64,000 nt of DNA from Paenibacillus_AA sp045062745. Its GTDB lineage: Bacteria; Bacillota; Bacilli; Paenibacillales; NBRC-103111. Positions within the stretch are counted from its first letter, which is position 1. Every line of letters begins with the position of its first letter. The stretch spans positions 124,001-188,000 of the forward strand of contig NZ_JBJGED010000010.1 of assembly GCF_045062745.1 (NCBI RefSeq). Direction: 5' to 3'. The translations under genes and the position numbers were made by a program. Shown here one piece after another: positions 16,385 to 24,949 of this stretch. The notes under the pieces were generated by a model. The model made no database searches. It was not told where the DNA came from and worked only from the letters and a program-made list of their open reading frames with translations.

Positions 16385-16969
16385 ATGTTCAAACCGTTGA
16401 AATTGACCGACATTCTTGTCACGGTCGTCATCGCGGTCGTCTTCGGCATCGTCTATAAGCTGTGGTCTCCGCTGTACTACGCGGTGAAGCCGTGGGGGCT
16501 GCAAGTGGACCAGCTCATTTACCCGATGTGGTTCATGGCGGCGACGGTTGCGTTTCTCATTATCCGCAAGCCGGGGGTCGCGCTGCTCGCCGAACTCGCG
16601 GCGGCGTCCGGCGAGTTCATCACAGGCTCCGAGTGGGGCGTCTCCGTCTTTATGGCGGGAGTGCTGCAAGGGTTGTTCGCCGAGCTGGTGTTCGCCCTGT
16701 TCCGGTACCGCCGGTATTCCGTCACAGCCGCTTCACTGGCGGGCGTCGCTTCGGCGGTCGGCTCCCTGCTCATGGACTTGTACTACAACTACATCGATGA
16801 TCTGTCGGTCTGGAACGTCACACTGCTGCTCGTCTGCCGCATGATCGGGTCGGTCGTCATCTGCGGCGTCTTCGCCTACTACTTGGTCCGCGCGCTCGAA
16901 GCGACCGGGGTGACGAACCTCGTCCGTCCGCCGAGCCGGGCAGATTACGATCTGCTCAACCGGCCATGA
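16385..16969 (+). CDS. ykoE: ECF transporter substrate-binding subunit YkoE (HMP/thiamine)
   Basis: A 194-residue integral membrane S-component that captures the thiamine precursor hydroxymethylpyrimidine or thiamine. Sequence shows about five to six hydrophobic segments, starting LTDILVTVVIAVVFGIVYKLW, and the conserved EFITGSEWG and DLYYNY stretches of YkoE. ATG 16385 follows GGAGAGG. Its stop overlaps the ykoD start (ATGA), indicating translational coupling. The TPP riboswitch upstream fixes the substrate class. Confidence 0.93.
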   Translation: MFKPLKLTDILVTVVIAVVFGIVYKLWSPLYYAVKPWGLQVDQLIYPMWFMAATVAFLIIRKPGVALLAELAAASGEFITGSEWGVSVFMAGVLQGLFAELVFALFRYRRYSVTAASLAGVASAVGSLLMDLYYNYIDDLSVWNVTLLLVCRMIGSVVICGVFAYYLVRALEATGVTNLVRPPSRADYDLLNRP

Positions 16970-18465
16970 GCGAGGCGGTAGCGGTAGAAGGGCTGCGTCT
17001 CGCTTACCCGGGTAGCGAGTCGCTCCTGTTCCGCGACGTGTCGCTGTCGGTACGAAGCGGGGAGAAGGTGCTGCTGCTCGGGCCGAGCGGCTGCGGCAAG
17101 TCCACGCTGCTCCAGGTGCTGTCCGGGCTTATCCCCCATTCGATCGAGATGCCGGTCAAGACCGTAAGCCAGCGTATCCCGGCTTCCTGGGGCTTCGTGT
17201 TCCAGGATCCGGATACGCAGTTCTGCATGCCGTACGTAGACGAAGAGCTGGCGTTCGTACTCGAAAATATGCAGGTGCCGCGCGAGCGGATGCAGGAGAA
17301 GATCGAGGCGCTGCTTGCGCAAGTGGGCTTGCGCCTCGATGCCGTTCATACGCCGATTCAGGCGCTGTCGCAAGGCATGAAGCAGCGGCTTGCCATCGCG
17401 TGCGTGCTGGCGCTCGACCCCGATGTCTGGTTCGTGGACGAACCGACGGCGCTGCTCGACGAGGCGGGCACGAAGACAGTGTGGGACACGCTGAAGACGG
17501 CGACCGCCGGCAAGACGCTTATCATCGTCGAGCACAAGATCGAAGAGGTCGCTGAGTATGTCGACCGGGTCGTCGTGTTCGACGCCCAGGCCGCTGTCGT
17601 CGCCGACGGCCCGCGTGAGGCGGTGTTCGGGCGGATGAAGCGGGAGCTCGACGCCGACGGCATATGGCTGCCGGGGACGTGGGAAGCTTATGTGGCGAGC
17701 GAGCGGTATCGATCTATCATGGCGGAGCGCGCCAATAGCGCGGCCGGCTCGTCCGAACCGCTGCTCGCGCTGCAGGACTGGACGGTCTACCGCGGGAAGA
17801 CCGTCAAGCTTCATGTAGACGAGGCGGCGGTCCACCCCGGCGAGTGGATCTCCATCGTCGGCGAAAACGGCGCCGGCAAGAGCACGCTGCTGCTCGGGCT
17901 GCTCCAGCTTCTCCGCACGGACGGCGCGTACACGCTGCTCGGGCAGCCGGTTACGCGCAAGTCGGGCCTCGCGGCCCGGGAGCTCGCCCTCGTATTCCAG
18001 AATCCGGAATACCAATTCGTGACCAACTCGGCCGAAGCCGAGGTGGCCTATACGCTCCGAGCGGCCCGTGTGCCGGAGGCCGAGATCGGACCGCGCGTGG
18101 AGCGGACGCTCGAGGAGTTCGAGCTGCTCCACCGCCGCGGCCATCATCCGTACCAGCTGTCGCTGGGCCAGAAGCGGCGGCTCAGCGTGGCTGCGGCTGC
18201 GGTGAAGCGGCACCGCGCCTTGCTGTTGGACGAGCCGACGTTCGGACAGGATGCGCGCAATACGTTCGCGATCCTGGAACGGCTGGAGCGCCAACGGCGG
18301 CAGGGCACGACGATCGTCATGGTGACGCACGACCCGTATATCGTGTCGCATTTCTCCACCCGTGTATGGACGGTAGAGGCCGGACAGCTCGTGCGAGACG
18401 AGCGCGTTCAAGCTCCGGCGGGAGATCCGGCAAGGCAGGAAGGGGGCGCCTTGGCGTGGACTTGA
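16966..18465 (+). CDS. ykoD: ECF transporter duplicated ATPase YkoD
   Basis: A 499-residue protein with two fused ABC ATPase domains. First half: Walker A GPSGCGKST (about residue 38-46), signature LSQGMKQRLA, Walker B FVDEPTALLD. Second half: Walker A GENGAGKST (about 301), signature LSLGQKRRLS, Walker B LLLDEPTFGQD. Fused energising ATPases are typical of YkoD. It works with YkoC and YkoE at the cytoplasmic face of the membrane. Its end overlaps the ykoC start by 10 bp. Confidence 0.95.
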   Translation: MSEAVAVEGLRLAYPGSESLLFRDVSLSVRSGEKVLLLGPSGCGKSTLLQVLSGLIPHSIEMPVKTVSQRIPASWGFVFQDPDTQFCMPYVDEELAFVLENMQVPRERMQEKIEALLAQVGLRLDAVHTPIQALSQGMKQRLAIACVLALDPDVWFVDEPTALLDEAGTKTVWDTLKTATAGKTLIIVEHKIEEVAEYVDRVVVFDAQAAVVADGPREAVFGRMKRELDADGIWLPGTWEAYVASERYRSIMAERANSAAGSSEPLLALQDWTVYRGKTVKLHVDEAAVHPGEWISIVGENGAGKSTLLLGLLQLLRTDGAYTLLGQPVTRKSGLAARELALVFQNPEYQFVTNSAEAEVAYTLRAARVPEAEIGPRVERTLEEFELLHRRGHHPYQLSLGQKRRLSVAAAAVKRHRALLLDEPTFGQDARNTFAILERLERQRRQGTTIVMVTHDPYIVSHFSTRVWTVEAGQLVRDERVQAPAGDPARQEGGALAWT

Positions 18466-19259
18466 ATTGGAGAGGACGCGAGACTTGGCTGCACCGGGTG
18501 AATCCGAGCCTGAAGCTGATCGTGGCGGTCGCGATCTTCCTCATCGTCCTTATGCAGAACAATGTGAACGTATTGCTGTACGGCGCCGCCGTGCCGCTCG
18601 CGCTGTATTTGTTCGGAACCGGACAACCCTGGCGGCGGCTCACGCTATTCAGTCTGCCAACGATTATTCTCGTCGTCTCCTCGATGTCGTCCATGATGTT
18701 CTATGGGCTCGGCGATACGACCTGGTTCCACTGGGGCCTTATCCGCATCTCGGAGGAGAGCTTCTACCGCGGGCTGCACATCGGGCTCAAGTCGTTTCAC
18801 TTCGCCTTGATCGGGATGCTCTTCGGCCTGACGACCCGGCCGGTGTCGCTGTTCTACTCGCTCATGCAGCAGCTGAGGCTGCCGGCGCGGTATGCGTACA
18901 GCTTCATGGCCGCGCTTCGGCTCCTGCCGATGATGGTGGAGGAGTCTCAGACCCTCCGCCATGCGCTCATCGTACGCGGGGTTCCGCCCCGCAGCAGCTG
19001 GAAGGCGCCGTTCGCCACTCTGAAGGCGTACGCGGTGCCGATGCTCGCGCAGGCGATCCGCCGCGCGCAGCGCATCGCCGTGGCGATGGAAGCGAAGCGT
19101 TTCGCATCGGCCAAGCAGCGGACGTACTATTATAAACTGGGGTTCTCGGCTGCGGATTTGGGTTTCGTCCTGTACTGGCTCCTGTTGGGCTGGGCCGTCA
19201 TTCGGCTGGGCTGGGACGCGCCGTTATTATCCGTCACCGATGTCCGCTATGAAGGATAG
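18456..19259 (+). CDS. ykoC: ECF transporter transmembrane subunit YkoC
   Basis: A 267-residue T-component with about five to six membrane helices (LIVAVAIFLIVLM, VLLYGAAVPLALYLFG and others). The two coupling motifs of ECF T-subunits are seen as IVRGVPPRSSW and AMEAKRFASAKQ. The start is GTG 18456, giving MDLNWRGRETWLHRVNPSLKL, behind AGGAAGGGGG inside the end of ykoD; the open frame upstream to 17844 is only a shadow of ykoD. Confidence 0.92.
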   Translation: MDLNWRGRETWLHRVNPSLKLIVAVAIFLIVLMQNNVNVLLYGAAVPLALYLFGTGQPWRRLTLFSLPTIILVVSSMSSMMFYGLGDTTWFHWGLIRISEESFYRGLHIGLKSFHFALIGMLFGLTTRPVSLFYSLMQQLRLPARYAYSFMAALRLLPMMVEESQTLRHALIVRGVPPRSSWKAPFATLKAYAVPMLAQAIRRAQRIAVAMEAKRFASAKQRTYYYKLGFSAADLGFVLYWLLLGWAVIRLGWDAPLLSVTDVRYEG

Positions 19260-19310
19260 TTGATACGGCTATTAATACGGCTTTGAACTTGAAAGGGTTA
19301 GGGGAGAACG

Positions 19311-19973
19311 ATGAAATTTACCGAGTTATTGCGCCAGGAGGCCGATGCGAGCTGGGAAGCGAGCTTCCGGCATCCGTTCATCCAAGGCATCGCCGACGGG
19401 TCGCTGCCGCTCGATTGCTTCCGCTATTATGTATTGAATGATTCCTACTACTTGTCCGTCTTCGCGCAAGTCCAAGGGCTCGGCGCGGCAAAGGCGCACG
19501 ACCTGCATACGTCCGGCCGCATGGCGCTGCATATCCAGGGCACCTATAACACCGAGCTGGCGCTGCACGAGAAGTTCTCCCGGCTGCTGAACATCACGCC
19601 GGAGGAGAAGGCGGCATTCCAACCGGCGCCGACCGCTTACGCTTATACGTCCCATCTACTGCGGGCGGCGTACACCGGGCATATCGGCGATATCGTCGCG
19701 GTCATGCTGCCGTGCTACTGGCTGTATCTGGAGATCGGCGATCGATTGAAAGGCGCGGCTCCCGAGGAACCGATCTATCGCGAATGGATCGGCACGTACG
19801 GCTCCGAACGGTTCCGCGAGGTGGTGCAGGAACAGATCGATCGCCTGGACGAGCTCGCGGCCCGGGTCCCCGATTGGGAACGGGAGCGACTGAAGCGCCA
19901 GTTCCTGATCAGCAGCCAATACGAGCATGCGTTCTGGGAGATGGCGTACCGGCTCGAGAAGTGGGCGTTCTGA
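19311..19973 (+). CDS. tenA: Thiaminase II / aminopyrimidine aminohydrolase TenA
   Basis: A 220-residue cytoplasmic enzyme that deaminates aminopyrimidine breakdown products of thiamine to HMP. Catalytic residues match B. subtilis TenA numbering: Asp44 (LNDSYYL), Cys135 (MLPCYWLYLEIGDR), Tyr163 and Glu205 (QYEHAFWEM). It is the fourth gene of the TPP-riboswitch operon, 51 bp after ykoC, so the operon imports and salvages pyrimidine precursor. Its terminator overlaps the end of the convergent Nudix gene. Confidence 0.96.
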   Translation: MKFTELLRQEADASWEASFRHPFIQGIADGSLPLDCFRYYVLNDSYYLSVFAQVQGLGAAKAHDLHTSGRMALHIQGTYNTELALHEKFSRLLNITPEEKAAFQPAPTAYAYTSHLLRAAYTGHIGDIVAVMLPCYWLYLEIGDRLKGAAPEEPIYREWIGTYGSERFREVVQEQIDRLDELAARVPDWERERLKRQFLISSQYEHAFWEMAYRLEKWAF

Positions 19974-19996
19974 CCAACCTCGCTCGCAAAACAAAA

Positions 19997-20032
19997 GGGC
20001 GACGGCCATCCGGTTAAGATGGTCGGTCGCCC
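19997..20032. terminator. Bidirectional terminator overlapping the Nudix stop codon
   Basis: GGGCGACGGCCATC pairs with GATGGTCGGTCGCCC. T-rich tracts occur on both sides, stronger on the minus strand. The last five codons of the minus-strand Nudix gene form one arm. Confidence 0.8.
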
Positions 20033-20676
20033 TGCTCTTTGTCGGCCTGTGCCCGTGCATGAGGAACGATTCGCTCCAGCATCCGGATGTACTCGCCGCC
20101 ATGGTCGACGAAGTCGTCGGTGCGCAGTGAATACTCCACCTCGCGGCAATGGCCGCTGTCTTCGGCCCACTCCAGTCCGGTGGCCCGGGCATAGTCGACT
20201 CGGCCCCGGAAGAGGGCGAGCGTATCCTCCAGCCGAATGCGCACGAGCCCGGACACCTCGTCGAGCTGCGGCCGATAGGCGATTAGCGGAAGTGTGTTGA
20301 TCAGTAAGAAGACGTGGGACATTTCCCGGTCGATGATGCCCGGCTCCAAGTACGTATGACGGACGACGCCCAGCGGGATCAGCTCGTCCATCGTGACCGC
20401 GATGCCCAGCTCCTCCTGAGGCTCGCGAATGCCGTCCTCCAGTGTCTCGCCCGCGAGCAGATGCCCGGCCGACGTCGTATCGAACTTGCCGGGATTCGTA
20501 TCCTTGCGCGTATGCCGCTTCTGAAACAGCACATAATCGACACCCGCGTCCCGCTGCAGCACCACGCAATGGAACGTGCGGTGCCAGTAGCCTTCGGCGT
20601 GCGCTACGCTCCGCGGAGCCGTCCCCGCATATTGGCCGTCCTCGTCATATATATCCAGTCGTTCTTCCTCCGACAT
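20014..20676 (-). CDS. Nudix hydrolase, IDI/YfcD-like
   Basis: A 220-residue protein beginning MSEEERLDIYDEDGQYAGTA, typical of Nudix proteins related to isopentenyl-diphosphate isomerase. HRTFHCVV and the box GHLLAGETLEDG..REPQEELGI are visible; the first Glu of the REUxEE core is shifted (REPQEELG). ATG 20676 follows GGAG at a 9-base spacing; a GTG 24 bases upstream is an alternative. Role unknown; house-cleaning pyrophosphatase is the general family expectation. The next gene upstream lies 36 bp away and may be co-transcribed. Confidence 0.85.
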   Translation of the reverse strand: MSEEERLDIYDEDGQYAGTAPRSVAHAEGYWHRTFHCVVLQRDAGVDYVLFQKRHTRKDTNPGKFDTTSAGHLLAGETLEDGIREPQEELGIAVTMDELIPLGVVRHTYLEPGIIDREMSHVFLLINTLPLIAYRPQLDEVSGLVRIRLEDTLALFRGRVDYARATGLEWAEDSGHCREVEYSLRTDDFVDHGGEYIRMLERIVPHARAQADKEQGDRPS

Positions 20677-20712
20677 AGGCTTCGTCTCCAGAGTAGTCAC
20701 CTCGGTTAGGTC

Positions 20713-21312
20713 TCAAGAATGGAGCTTCCCCGAGCAAGGGGCCGCATCGTAATAAACATACCAGAAGGTGCTGCCGATGTGAAGATGAAGCTCTCGCGTA
20801 TACGGCTCGAACAGGCCGAGCAGATGATCCTCGAAAAAGTACGGTGCGCAGCTCGTCGACGTGCGCTCACCTCCTATGCCATCGGTACTCACATAGTCGG
20901 CCATAAAGACGGAGGCATCGTAGCCGATTCTGCGGTGAAACGCATCCAGGAACGACCTGCGGTGTGCTGGGTGGACGTGAGCCAGCCAAAAGTTGGCCAT
21001 GCCTGCGTCGCAGTCGCCCGCCACGCTCGCAAAGTCATACGTCCCGGGAGCATTCCCGGGGTACCATGCGGAATACGGCGGCTTCGTCAGCTGTAACGGG
21101 GTTCCGACGGTCAGCCGGGGGATCGGATTGGCGGCTGTCCTCAGCCGGGCGGTCCAATGGCCATTCCCGAAGGCGATCTCCAGTACATTCCGCTTCCATA
21201 ACGCACTGCGCATGGCCGCATCCAGCTCGTCCAGCTCCTGTGTGTAAACCTCAGTGTCCCGCCGATTCTCCGGATCGGGCGTTAGGCTTCGTTCGATGAA
21301 CTCAGGCTGCAC
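20713..21312 (-). CDS. Class I SAM-dependent methyltransferase
   Basis: A 199-residue protein with motif I NVLEIAFGNGHWTARL, in which the usual Ala-Cys-Gly-Thr-Gly is changed to Ala-Phe-Gly-Asn-Gly. A motif IV-like segment follows: ANFWLAHVHPAHRRSFLDAFHRRI. The layout matches small stand-alone methyltransferases whose products read CGTGYWT and FWWSHVP at these places. The strand after motif I that usually carries the acidic ribose-binding residue is weak here, so cofactor binding is uncertain. No substrate can be inferred. It probably precedes the Nudix gene in one transcript. Confidence 0.65.
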   Translation of the reverse strand: MQPEFIERSLTPDPENRRDTEVYTQELDELDAAMRSALWKRNVLEIAFGNGHWTARLRTAANPIPRLTVGTPLQLTKPPYSAWYPGNAPGTYDFASVAGDCDAGMANFWLAHVHPAHRRSFLDAFHRRIGYDASVFMADYVSTDGIGGERTSTSCAPYFFEDHLLGLFEPYTRELHLHIGSTFWYVYYDAAPCSGKLHS

Positions 21313-21330
21313 CGGCGCCCCTCCTTAGCC

Positions 21331-21495
21331 TTATTTGAAGTGATCCTGGTATTGGTTCCGATTAGCATTATCTTCGGCTTTGCGTTTGCTTCTGCGGCGC
21401 ACTTGGTATTCGATGAGGAAACAGAGGAAGAAGACGACAACTCCGGCGAGAAAAAACCATTTGAACAGAGGGTCTCTCAAAATCATAAAGGACAT
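21331..21495 (-). CDS. Small single-pass membrane protein
   Basis: Fifty-four residues: MSFMILRDPLFK, one membrane helix (WFFLAGVVVFFLCFLIEY), then a strongly basic and polar tail (VRRRSKRKAEDNANRN). The start is ATG 21495 behind AAAAAAGGAG; the reading frame extends to 21537 without a second ribosome site. It is divergent from an XRE repressor gene with a palindromic operator between them, so it may be that repressor's target. Function unknown. Confidence 0.65.
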   Translation of the reverse strand: MSFMILRDPLFKWFFLAGVVVFFLCFLIEYQVRRRSKRKAEDNANRNQYQDHFK

Positions 21496-21550
21496 CCGAA
21501 TTCTCCTTTTTTGAGGGAAGCTATCAATATTTCCCATATACTCCTAGCAT

Positions 21551-21623
21551 ATATTTCAAATTATAACCCAACAATAGAATAATCTTCAACATTATTTTGA
21601 AGATATTTCAAATGCTCTATACT
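21551..21623. promoter_or_regulatory. XRE promoter with palindromic operator
   Basis: Perfect inverted repeat ATCTTCAA-N7-TTGAAGAT at 21582-21604 overlaps the -35 region of a TATACT box (21618-21623). ATATTTCAAAT occurs twice as a direct repeat, at 21551-21561 and 21603-21613. It is the likely binding site for the XRE protein encoded next to it. Confidence 0.6.
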
Positions 21624-21643
21624 TGGGTCAGAGGTGAACAAGC

Positions 21644-22012
21644 ATGACGTTCGGAGCCCGATTGAAGCGAGCCCGCAACAATAAACGATTGACGCAGCAT
21701 GAAGTGGCCAAAATTTTGGGTTTGAATTTCACAACCATCTCCAAGTACGAGAACGACAAGTCGCAGCCGGATAACGACACGCTGACGCAGTTATCCCAAC
21801 TGTATGACGTCACGATCGACTGGCTGCTGCTCGGTGAGACGAAGTCGGTATCGGATGAGCCGTACCCGGCGGCCAAGGTTTACATAGACGGGATGACGGA
21901 GGAGCTCACTCCGGAGGAAGCGAGGCATCTGAAGGACAGCTTGGAGATGTTTCGTCTGCTGAAGGAGAAGCGGGAGAAGTACGACAGCGGTTCCGGCAAG
22001 GGGAAGCGTTGA
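21644..22012 (+). CDS. XRE-family transcriptional regulator
   Basis: A 122-residue protein. The N-terminal Cro/CI helix-turn-helix (FGARLKRARNNKRLTQHEVAKILGLNFTTISKYENDKSQPD, residues 3-45) is followed by LYDVTIDWLLLGE, standard for SinR-like Bacillus regulators. The short C-terminal tail (LTPEEARHLKDSLEMFRLLKEKREKY) is an amphipathic helix likely used for dimers. ATG 21644 follows AGAGGTG. The palindrome over its promoter indicates autoregulation, and the small membrane protein opposite is a candidate target. Confidence 0.88.
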   Translation: MTFGARLKRARNNKRLTQHEVAKILGLNFTTISKYENDKSQPDNDTLTQLSQLYDVTIDWLLLGETKSVSDEPYPAAKVYIDGMTEELTPEEARHLKDSLEMFRLLKEKREKYDSGSGKGKR

Positions 22013-22048
22013 AGCTCGGGACTTTATATGCTAGAAGATCAACTGGAT

Positions 22049-22112
22049 GTTGCCACAATGGCAACGTATAAAAGGGACTGTTTCGCATCCTGTGCGGAAC
22101 AGTCCCTATGTT
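22049..22112 (+). terminator. Hairpin plus terminator after the XRE gene
   Basis: A 7-bp perfect hairpin GTTGCCA-CAA-TGGCAAC (22049-22065) is followed by AGGGACTGTTT...GAACAGTCCCT (22073-22107) and a TGTTTTC tail. Confidence 0.7.
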
Positions 22113-22154
22113 TTCTCAACGATAACCGAGTACGTTGGGACTTTCGAGCGGCTT

Positions 22155-22352
22155 GAATAACTGCATTTTTTTCCTCTAACTGAAAATCAAAACTTCCAAA
22201 CTCGGGCCTTAGAGGAAAAATTTTCCCTCAATTTTACCAAAGAACCGAATTTCTGCTCGTTTTTATGCAATAGCTGAAAATTTTTCCTTTAATCACCCGA
22301 AAAAACCGATGTTTCCGAGAATAACGGCAATTTTTTCTTTTATTGGTTTTCC
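22155..22352. repeat. Degenerate ~52-bp repeat array D (about 4 units)
   Basis: An AT-rich spacer in which GCATTTTTTTCCTCTAA, AAATTTTCCCTCAAT, AAATTTTTCCTTTAA and CAATTTTTTCTTTTAT recur with spacings of about 52, 61 and 51 bp, each preceded by AATAACTGC- or AATAGCTG-like words. Similarity between units is modest. No gene is visible between 22013 and 22394. Confidence 0.5.
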
Positions 22353-22394
22353 ATACATGTGTGAGAGCAATTTGGGGTCAGTTCGAGCTGGAGG

Positions 22395-23888
22395 TCAATC
22401 TATGGCCGGGAATACCTGCCCTTCTGTCAAAGCAGACGAGGCTGCCGGCGACGATTCACCGGACCGAGCCGCGGCCCGGTTCCGGGCGCGCATCAAGGCG
22501 GTGATCAGCAGCCAAGTGAGCGCCGTCAGCCCGATGACGAGCGCCAGACTCCACTGCATCGTGTGCGCGTAGGCCGATTTTGGAGACTGTGTCGCGTTAT
22601 AACGCGTCAACAAGCTCTGGAACAGCGTCCCGATGCCGGCGACCCCCATGGCGGACGCCACTTGGGTGAACGTGCTGAGCACCCCCGAGGCCGCACCCGC
22701 GTGCGGTCCCCGCACTCCGGCGAGCACGGTGTGAATGAGCGGAGAAGCGACGGCTCCCTGCCCGGCCCCGGCCAAAAGGAGCGGCACGAACATGTGCATC
22801 CATTCGATTGAGGCATTTTCCACCACCATGATGAGCGCGGTATAGCCGACCGCCATCCCTACCGTGCCGAATTGCAGCACGCGAAGGCCGAACCGCTTCT
22901 GCAGCCGGGGAGTGAGAAGGGACGCCAGGAAGTAGCCGACCCCGAGCGGGATGAACATATAGGCGGTATGCAGCGGTTCGATCCCCATGCCCGCCTGCAG
23001 GAACACGGAGAACATGAAGTAGAGCGCCGCATTGCCGCTGTAGAATACTAGGGCGATGAGCATGCCGTACCGGAACGAGGCGGTCTCGAACAGCGTAGTC
23101 GGCATCAGGGGAGCCATGCCTCGGCGGAGCAGCCGGTTCTCGAACCGGACGAACAGCGTCAGCACGATCAGGGAGAGGGCCCAACTCGCGTAGACCCAGA
23201 GCGGCCAATCGTTCTCGAGCCCCACGACGAGCGGATAGACGAGCAGCGCGAGTCCGACGGAGACGAAACCGACTCCCACCGTATCGAGTCGTTTCCTTTC
23301 GGGCGCGTACGATTCTTTCAACATTCCGGCTGCGAAAAGGAGCGAGAGGATGCCGACCGGAAGATTGACCAAGAAGACGAGGCGCCACTCCATCCCCCAC
23401 CAGTTCGCTTGCAGCAGCAGGCCGCCGATAATTTGTCCGCTGATGCCCCCGACGCCCAGCACTGCGCCGAAGAGGCCAAGCGCCTTGCCGCGTTCCTCAA
23501 CCGGGAAGATGACTTGGATAAGCGAGAGCACCTGCGGCATAAGCGCTGCCGCGGAGATCCCCTGGAGCACCCGGGCGGCGATGAGCATGGACGCGCTTCC
23601 GGAGAAGCCGCACCAAGCCGACGACAGGACGAAGCCGGCGACGCCGACGAGGAACATTTTTTTGCGGCCGAACAAGTCGCCCAGCCTGCCGCCTGTAATG
23701 AGCAGCACCGCATAGCTCAGCACATAACCCGCTACGATGAACTGCAGTTGGCCGAAGTCGGTCGCCAGTGAGCGCTGGATGGAGGGCAGCGATACGTTGA
23801 CGATGAACATGTCGAGCGCGACCATGAAGGCGGCCGTCAAGAGCACGGCCAGGGACCACCATCTTCTCGGATCGGAAGTCGGATTCAT
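22395..23888 (-). CDS. DHA2-family multidrug efflux MFS transporter (14 TM, EmrB/QacA-like)
   Basis: A 497-residue inner-membrane antiporter. Visible: LDMFIVNVSLPSI (motif D1 of the 14-helix family), GGRLGDLFGRKK (motif A), RVLQGISAAALMP and GLFGAVLGVGGISGQIIGGLL (motif C). The start is ATG 23888; a TTG 39 bases upstream is possible. It is divergent from a TetR repressor gene with two perfect operators in the spacer, the standard arrangement of an inducible drug pump. Substrates cannot be told from sequence. Confidence 0.92.
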   Translation of the reverse strand: MNPTSDPRRWWSLAVLLTAAFMVALDMFIVNVSLPSIQRSLATDFGQLQFIVAGYVLSYAVLLITGGRLGDLFGRKKMFLVGVAGFVLSSAWCGFSGSASMLIAARVLQGISAAALMPQVLSLIQVIFPVEERGKALGLFGAVLGVGGISGQIIGGLLLQANWWGMEWRLVFLVNLPVGILSLLFAAGMLKESYAPERKRLDTVGVGFVSVGLALLVYPLVVGLENDWPLWVYASWALSLIVLTLFVRFENRLLRRGMAPLMPTTLFETASFRYGMLIALVFYSGNAALYFMFSVFLQAGMGIEPLHTAYMFIPLGVGYFLASLLTPRLQKRFGLRVLQFGTVGMAVGYTALIMVVENASIEWMHMFVPLLLAGAGQGAVASPLIHTVLAGVRGPHAGAASGVLSTFTQVASAMGVAGIGTLFQSLLTRYNATQSPKSAYAHTMQWSLALVIGLTALTWLLITALMRARNRAAARSGESSPAASSALTEGQVFPAID

Positions 23889-23980
23889 ACGGGGATGAAC
23901 ACCTCTCTTACTTAAGATTGAGTACAAGCGTCTAACGGAAGATCGGTTGACACAGAGCGGATCGTTTTTTACAATGAGGT

Positions 23981-24031
23981 AGACAGATCTGTCTCATTGA
24001 CAACATGATCCAATCATACAGACCGGTCTGT
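23981..24031. promoter_or_regulatory. Two TetR operators between the pump and its regulator
   Basis: AGACAGATCTGTCT (23981-23994) and ACAGACCGGTCTGT (24018-24031) are perfect palindromes of one type, centred 37 bp apart. They resemble the LmrA/QdoR (YxaF) sites of Bacillus, as I recall them. Confidence 0.82.
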
Positions 24032-24082
24032 CTCGTGTCAACCATAAATTACCTTTGTCATGAAAAAGGATGAGGTGTTCCG

Positions 24083-24667
24083 ATGGAAACCGTAAAGAGA
24101 GAGACGGCTAAAGAACGCATTCTGCGCGTGGCTTCGGCCTTGTTTTATCAGGAAGGCATTCGGGCGGTGGGAATCGATCGAATCATTCAGGAATCGGGGG
24201 TGGCCAAGGCCAGCTTCTACCGCAACTTCGCCACCAAGGACGATCTCATCGTCGCTTATCTGGAACAGAAGCAAAGCGCCAGCATGGCCAGTCTGGAGGA
24301 GGGCCGGCGGCTGTATCCGCATGCTCCCGTGAAGCAGCTCATGTACGCCATCGATCGGCTGGTCGAACGCATGAGCAGTCCCGGGTATCGGGGCTGCGCC
24401 TTCATGAATACGGCGGTGGAGTTCCCGGAATGCGGCCATCCGGGTCACGCGGCGGCGGTCGAAGGCCGCAACTTTCTGTGGCGGCGCATCGAGGAGATCG
24501 CCCGGGATGCCGGCGCGCACAATCCGGAAGAGCTCGCCCAACAGCTGCGCATGCTGGTGAGCGGAGCCATGATGGTCGCCTACATGTCGCGGGAGAGCTT
24601 CAACCCGGGTTACTTCGCCCAAGCGGCCAGGACGCTCGTCGACAATCAGCTGGCCATGATGGATTGA
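24083..24667 (+). CDS. TetR/AcrR-family repressor, LmrA/YxaF-like
   Basis: A 194-residue repressor. N-terminal helix-turn-helix: AKERILRVASALFYQEGIRAVGIDRIIQESGVAKASFYRNFATKDDL (residues 9-55). The C-terminal GCAFMNTAVEFP segment is typical of the LmrA/YxaF branch. ATG 24083 follows GGATGAGGTG. It presumably represses itself and the divergent efflux pump through the two palindromes. Confidence 0.92.
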   Translation: METVKRETAKERILRVASALFYQEGIRAVGIDRIIQESGVAKASFYRNFATKDDLIVAYLEQKQSASMASLEEGRRLYPHAPVKQLMYAIDRLVERMSSPGYRGCAFMNTAVEFPECGHPGHAAAVEGRNFLWRRIEEIARDAGAHNPEELAQQLRMLVSGAMMVAYMSRESFNPGYFAQAARTLVDNQLAMMD

Positions 24668-24696
24668 ACCTCATCCCGCAGCTCAAAGGGATCACG

Positions 24697-24912
24697 CTAT
24701 CTGCGCTTCATCTCATAAAACTCGCAAGCCGTTCGCGAGTGGTAAGCGACTTCGCTTACCCCGGCCTGCAGCACGACAGTGACGTCATCGAATCTTGTGA
24801 TCACGGCTCCGGAGCCGATCATGTGGTCATTCTGAAAAACCCGGATTGGAGTTTGTTTCTCCATCGCTTCTTGAAAATCTTGATCGGTATATAAGCGGCG
24901 GTTGTGCGCCAT
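24697..24912 (-). CDS. Small conserved-looking protein, unknown
   Basis: A 71-residue soluble protein (MAHNRRLYTDQDFQEAMEKQ...) with no signal peptide, Cys motif or membrane segment. Alternating hydrophobic residues (RVFQNDHMIGSGAVITRFDDVTVVLQ) suggest a small beta barrel. ATG 24912 has AAGGAG 12 bases upstream. It lies 37 bp downstream of the second sliding-clamp gene on the same strand, so it may be the third gene of that unit. I do not recognise a family. Confidence 0.55.
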   Translation of the reverse strand: MAHNRRLYTDQDFQEAMEKQTPIRVFQNDHMIGSGAVITRFDDVTVVLQAGVSEVAYHSRTACEFYEMKRR

Positions 24913-24949
24913 ATAGCGGTTCAGCTCCTTGTAGTTAGGGGATGGCCGG

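Noticed and set aside
17844..18455. Long N-terminal extension of ykoC
   Set aside because: Low-complexity Arg/Ala translation antisense in character to the ATPase fold; the GTG at 18456 starts a standard-length T-component.
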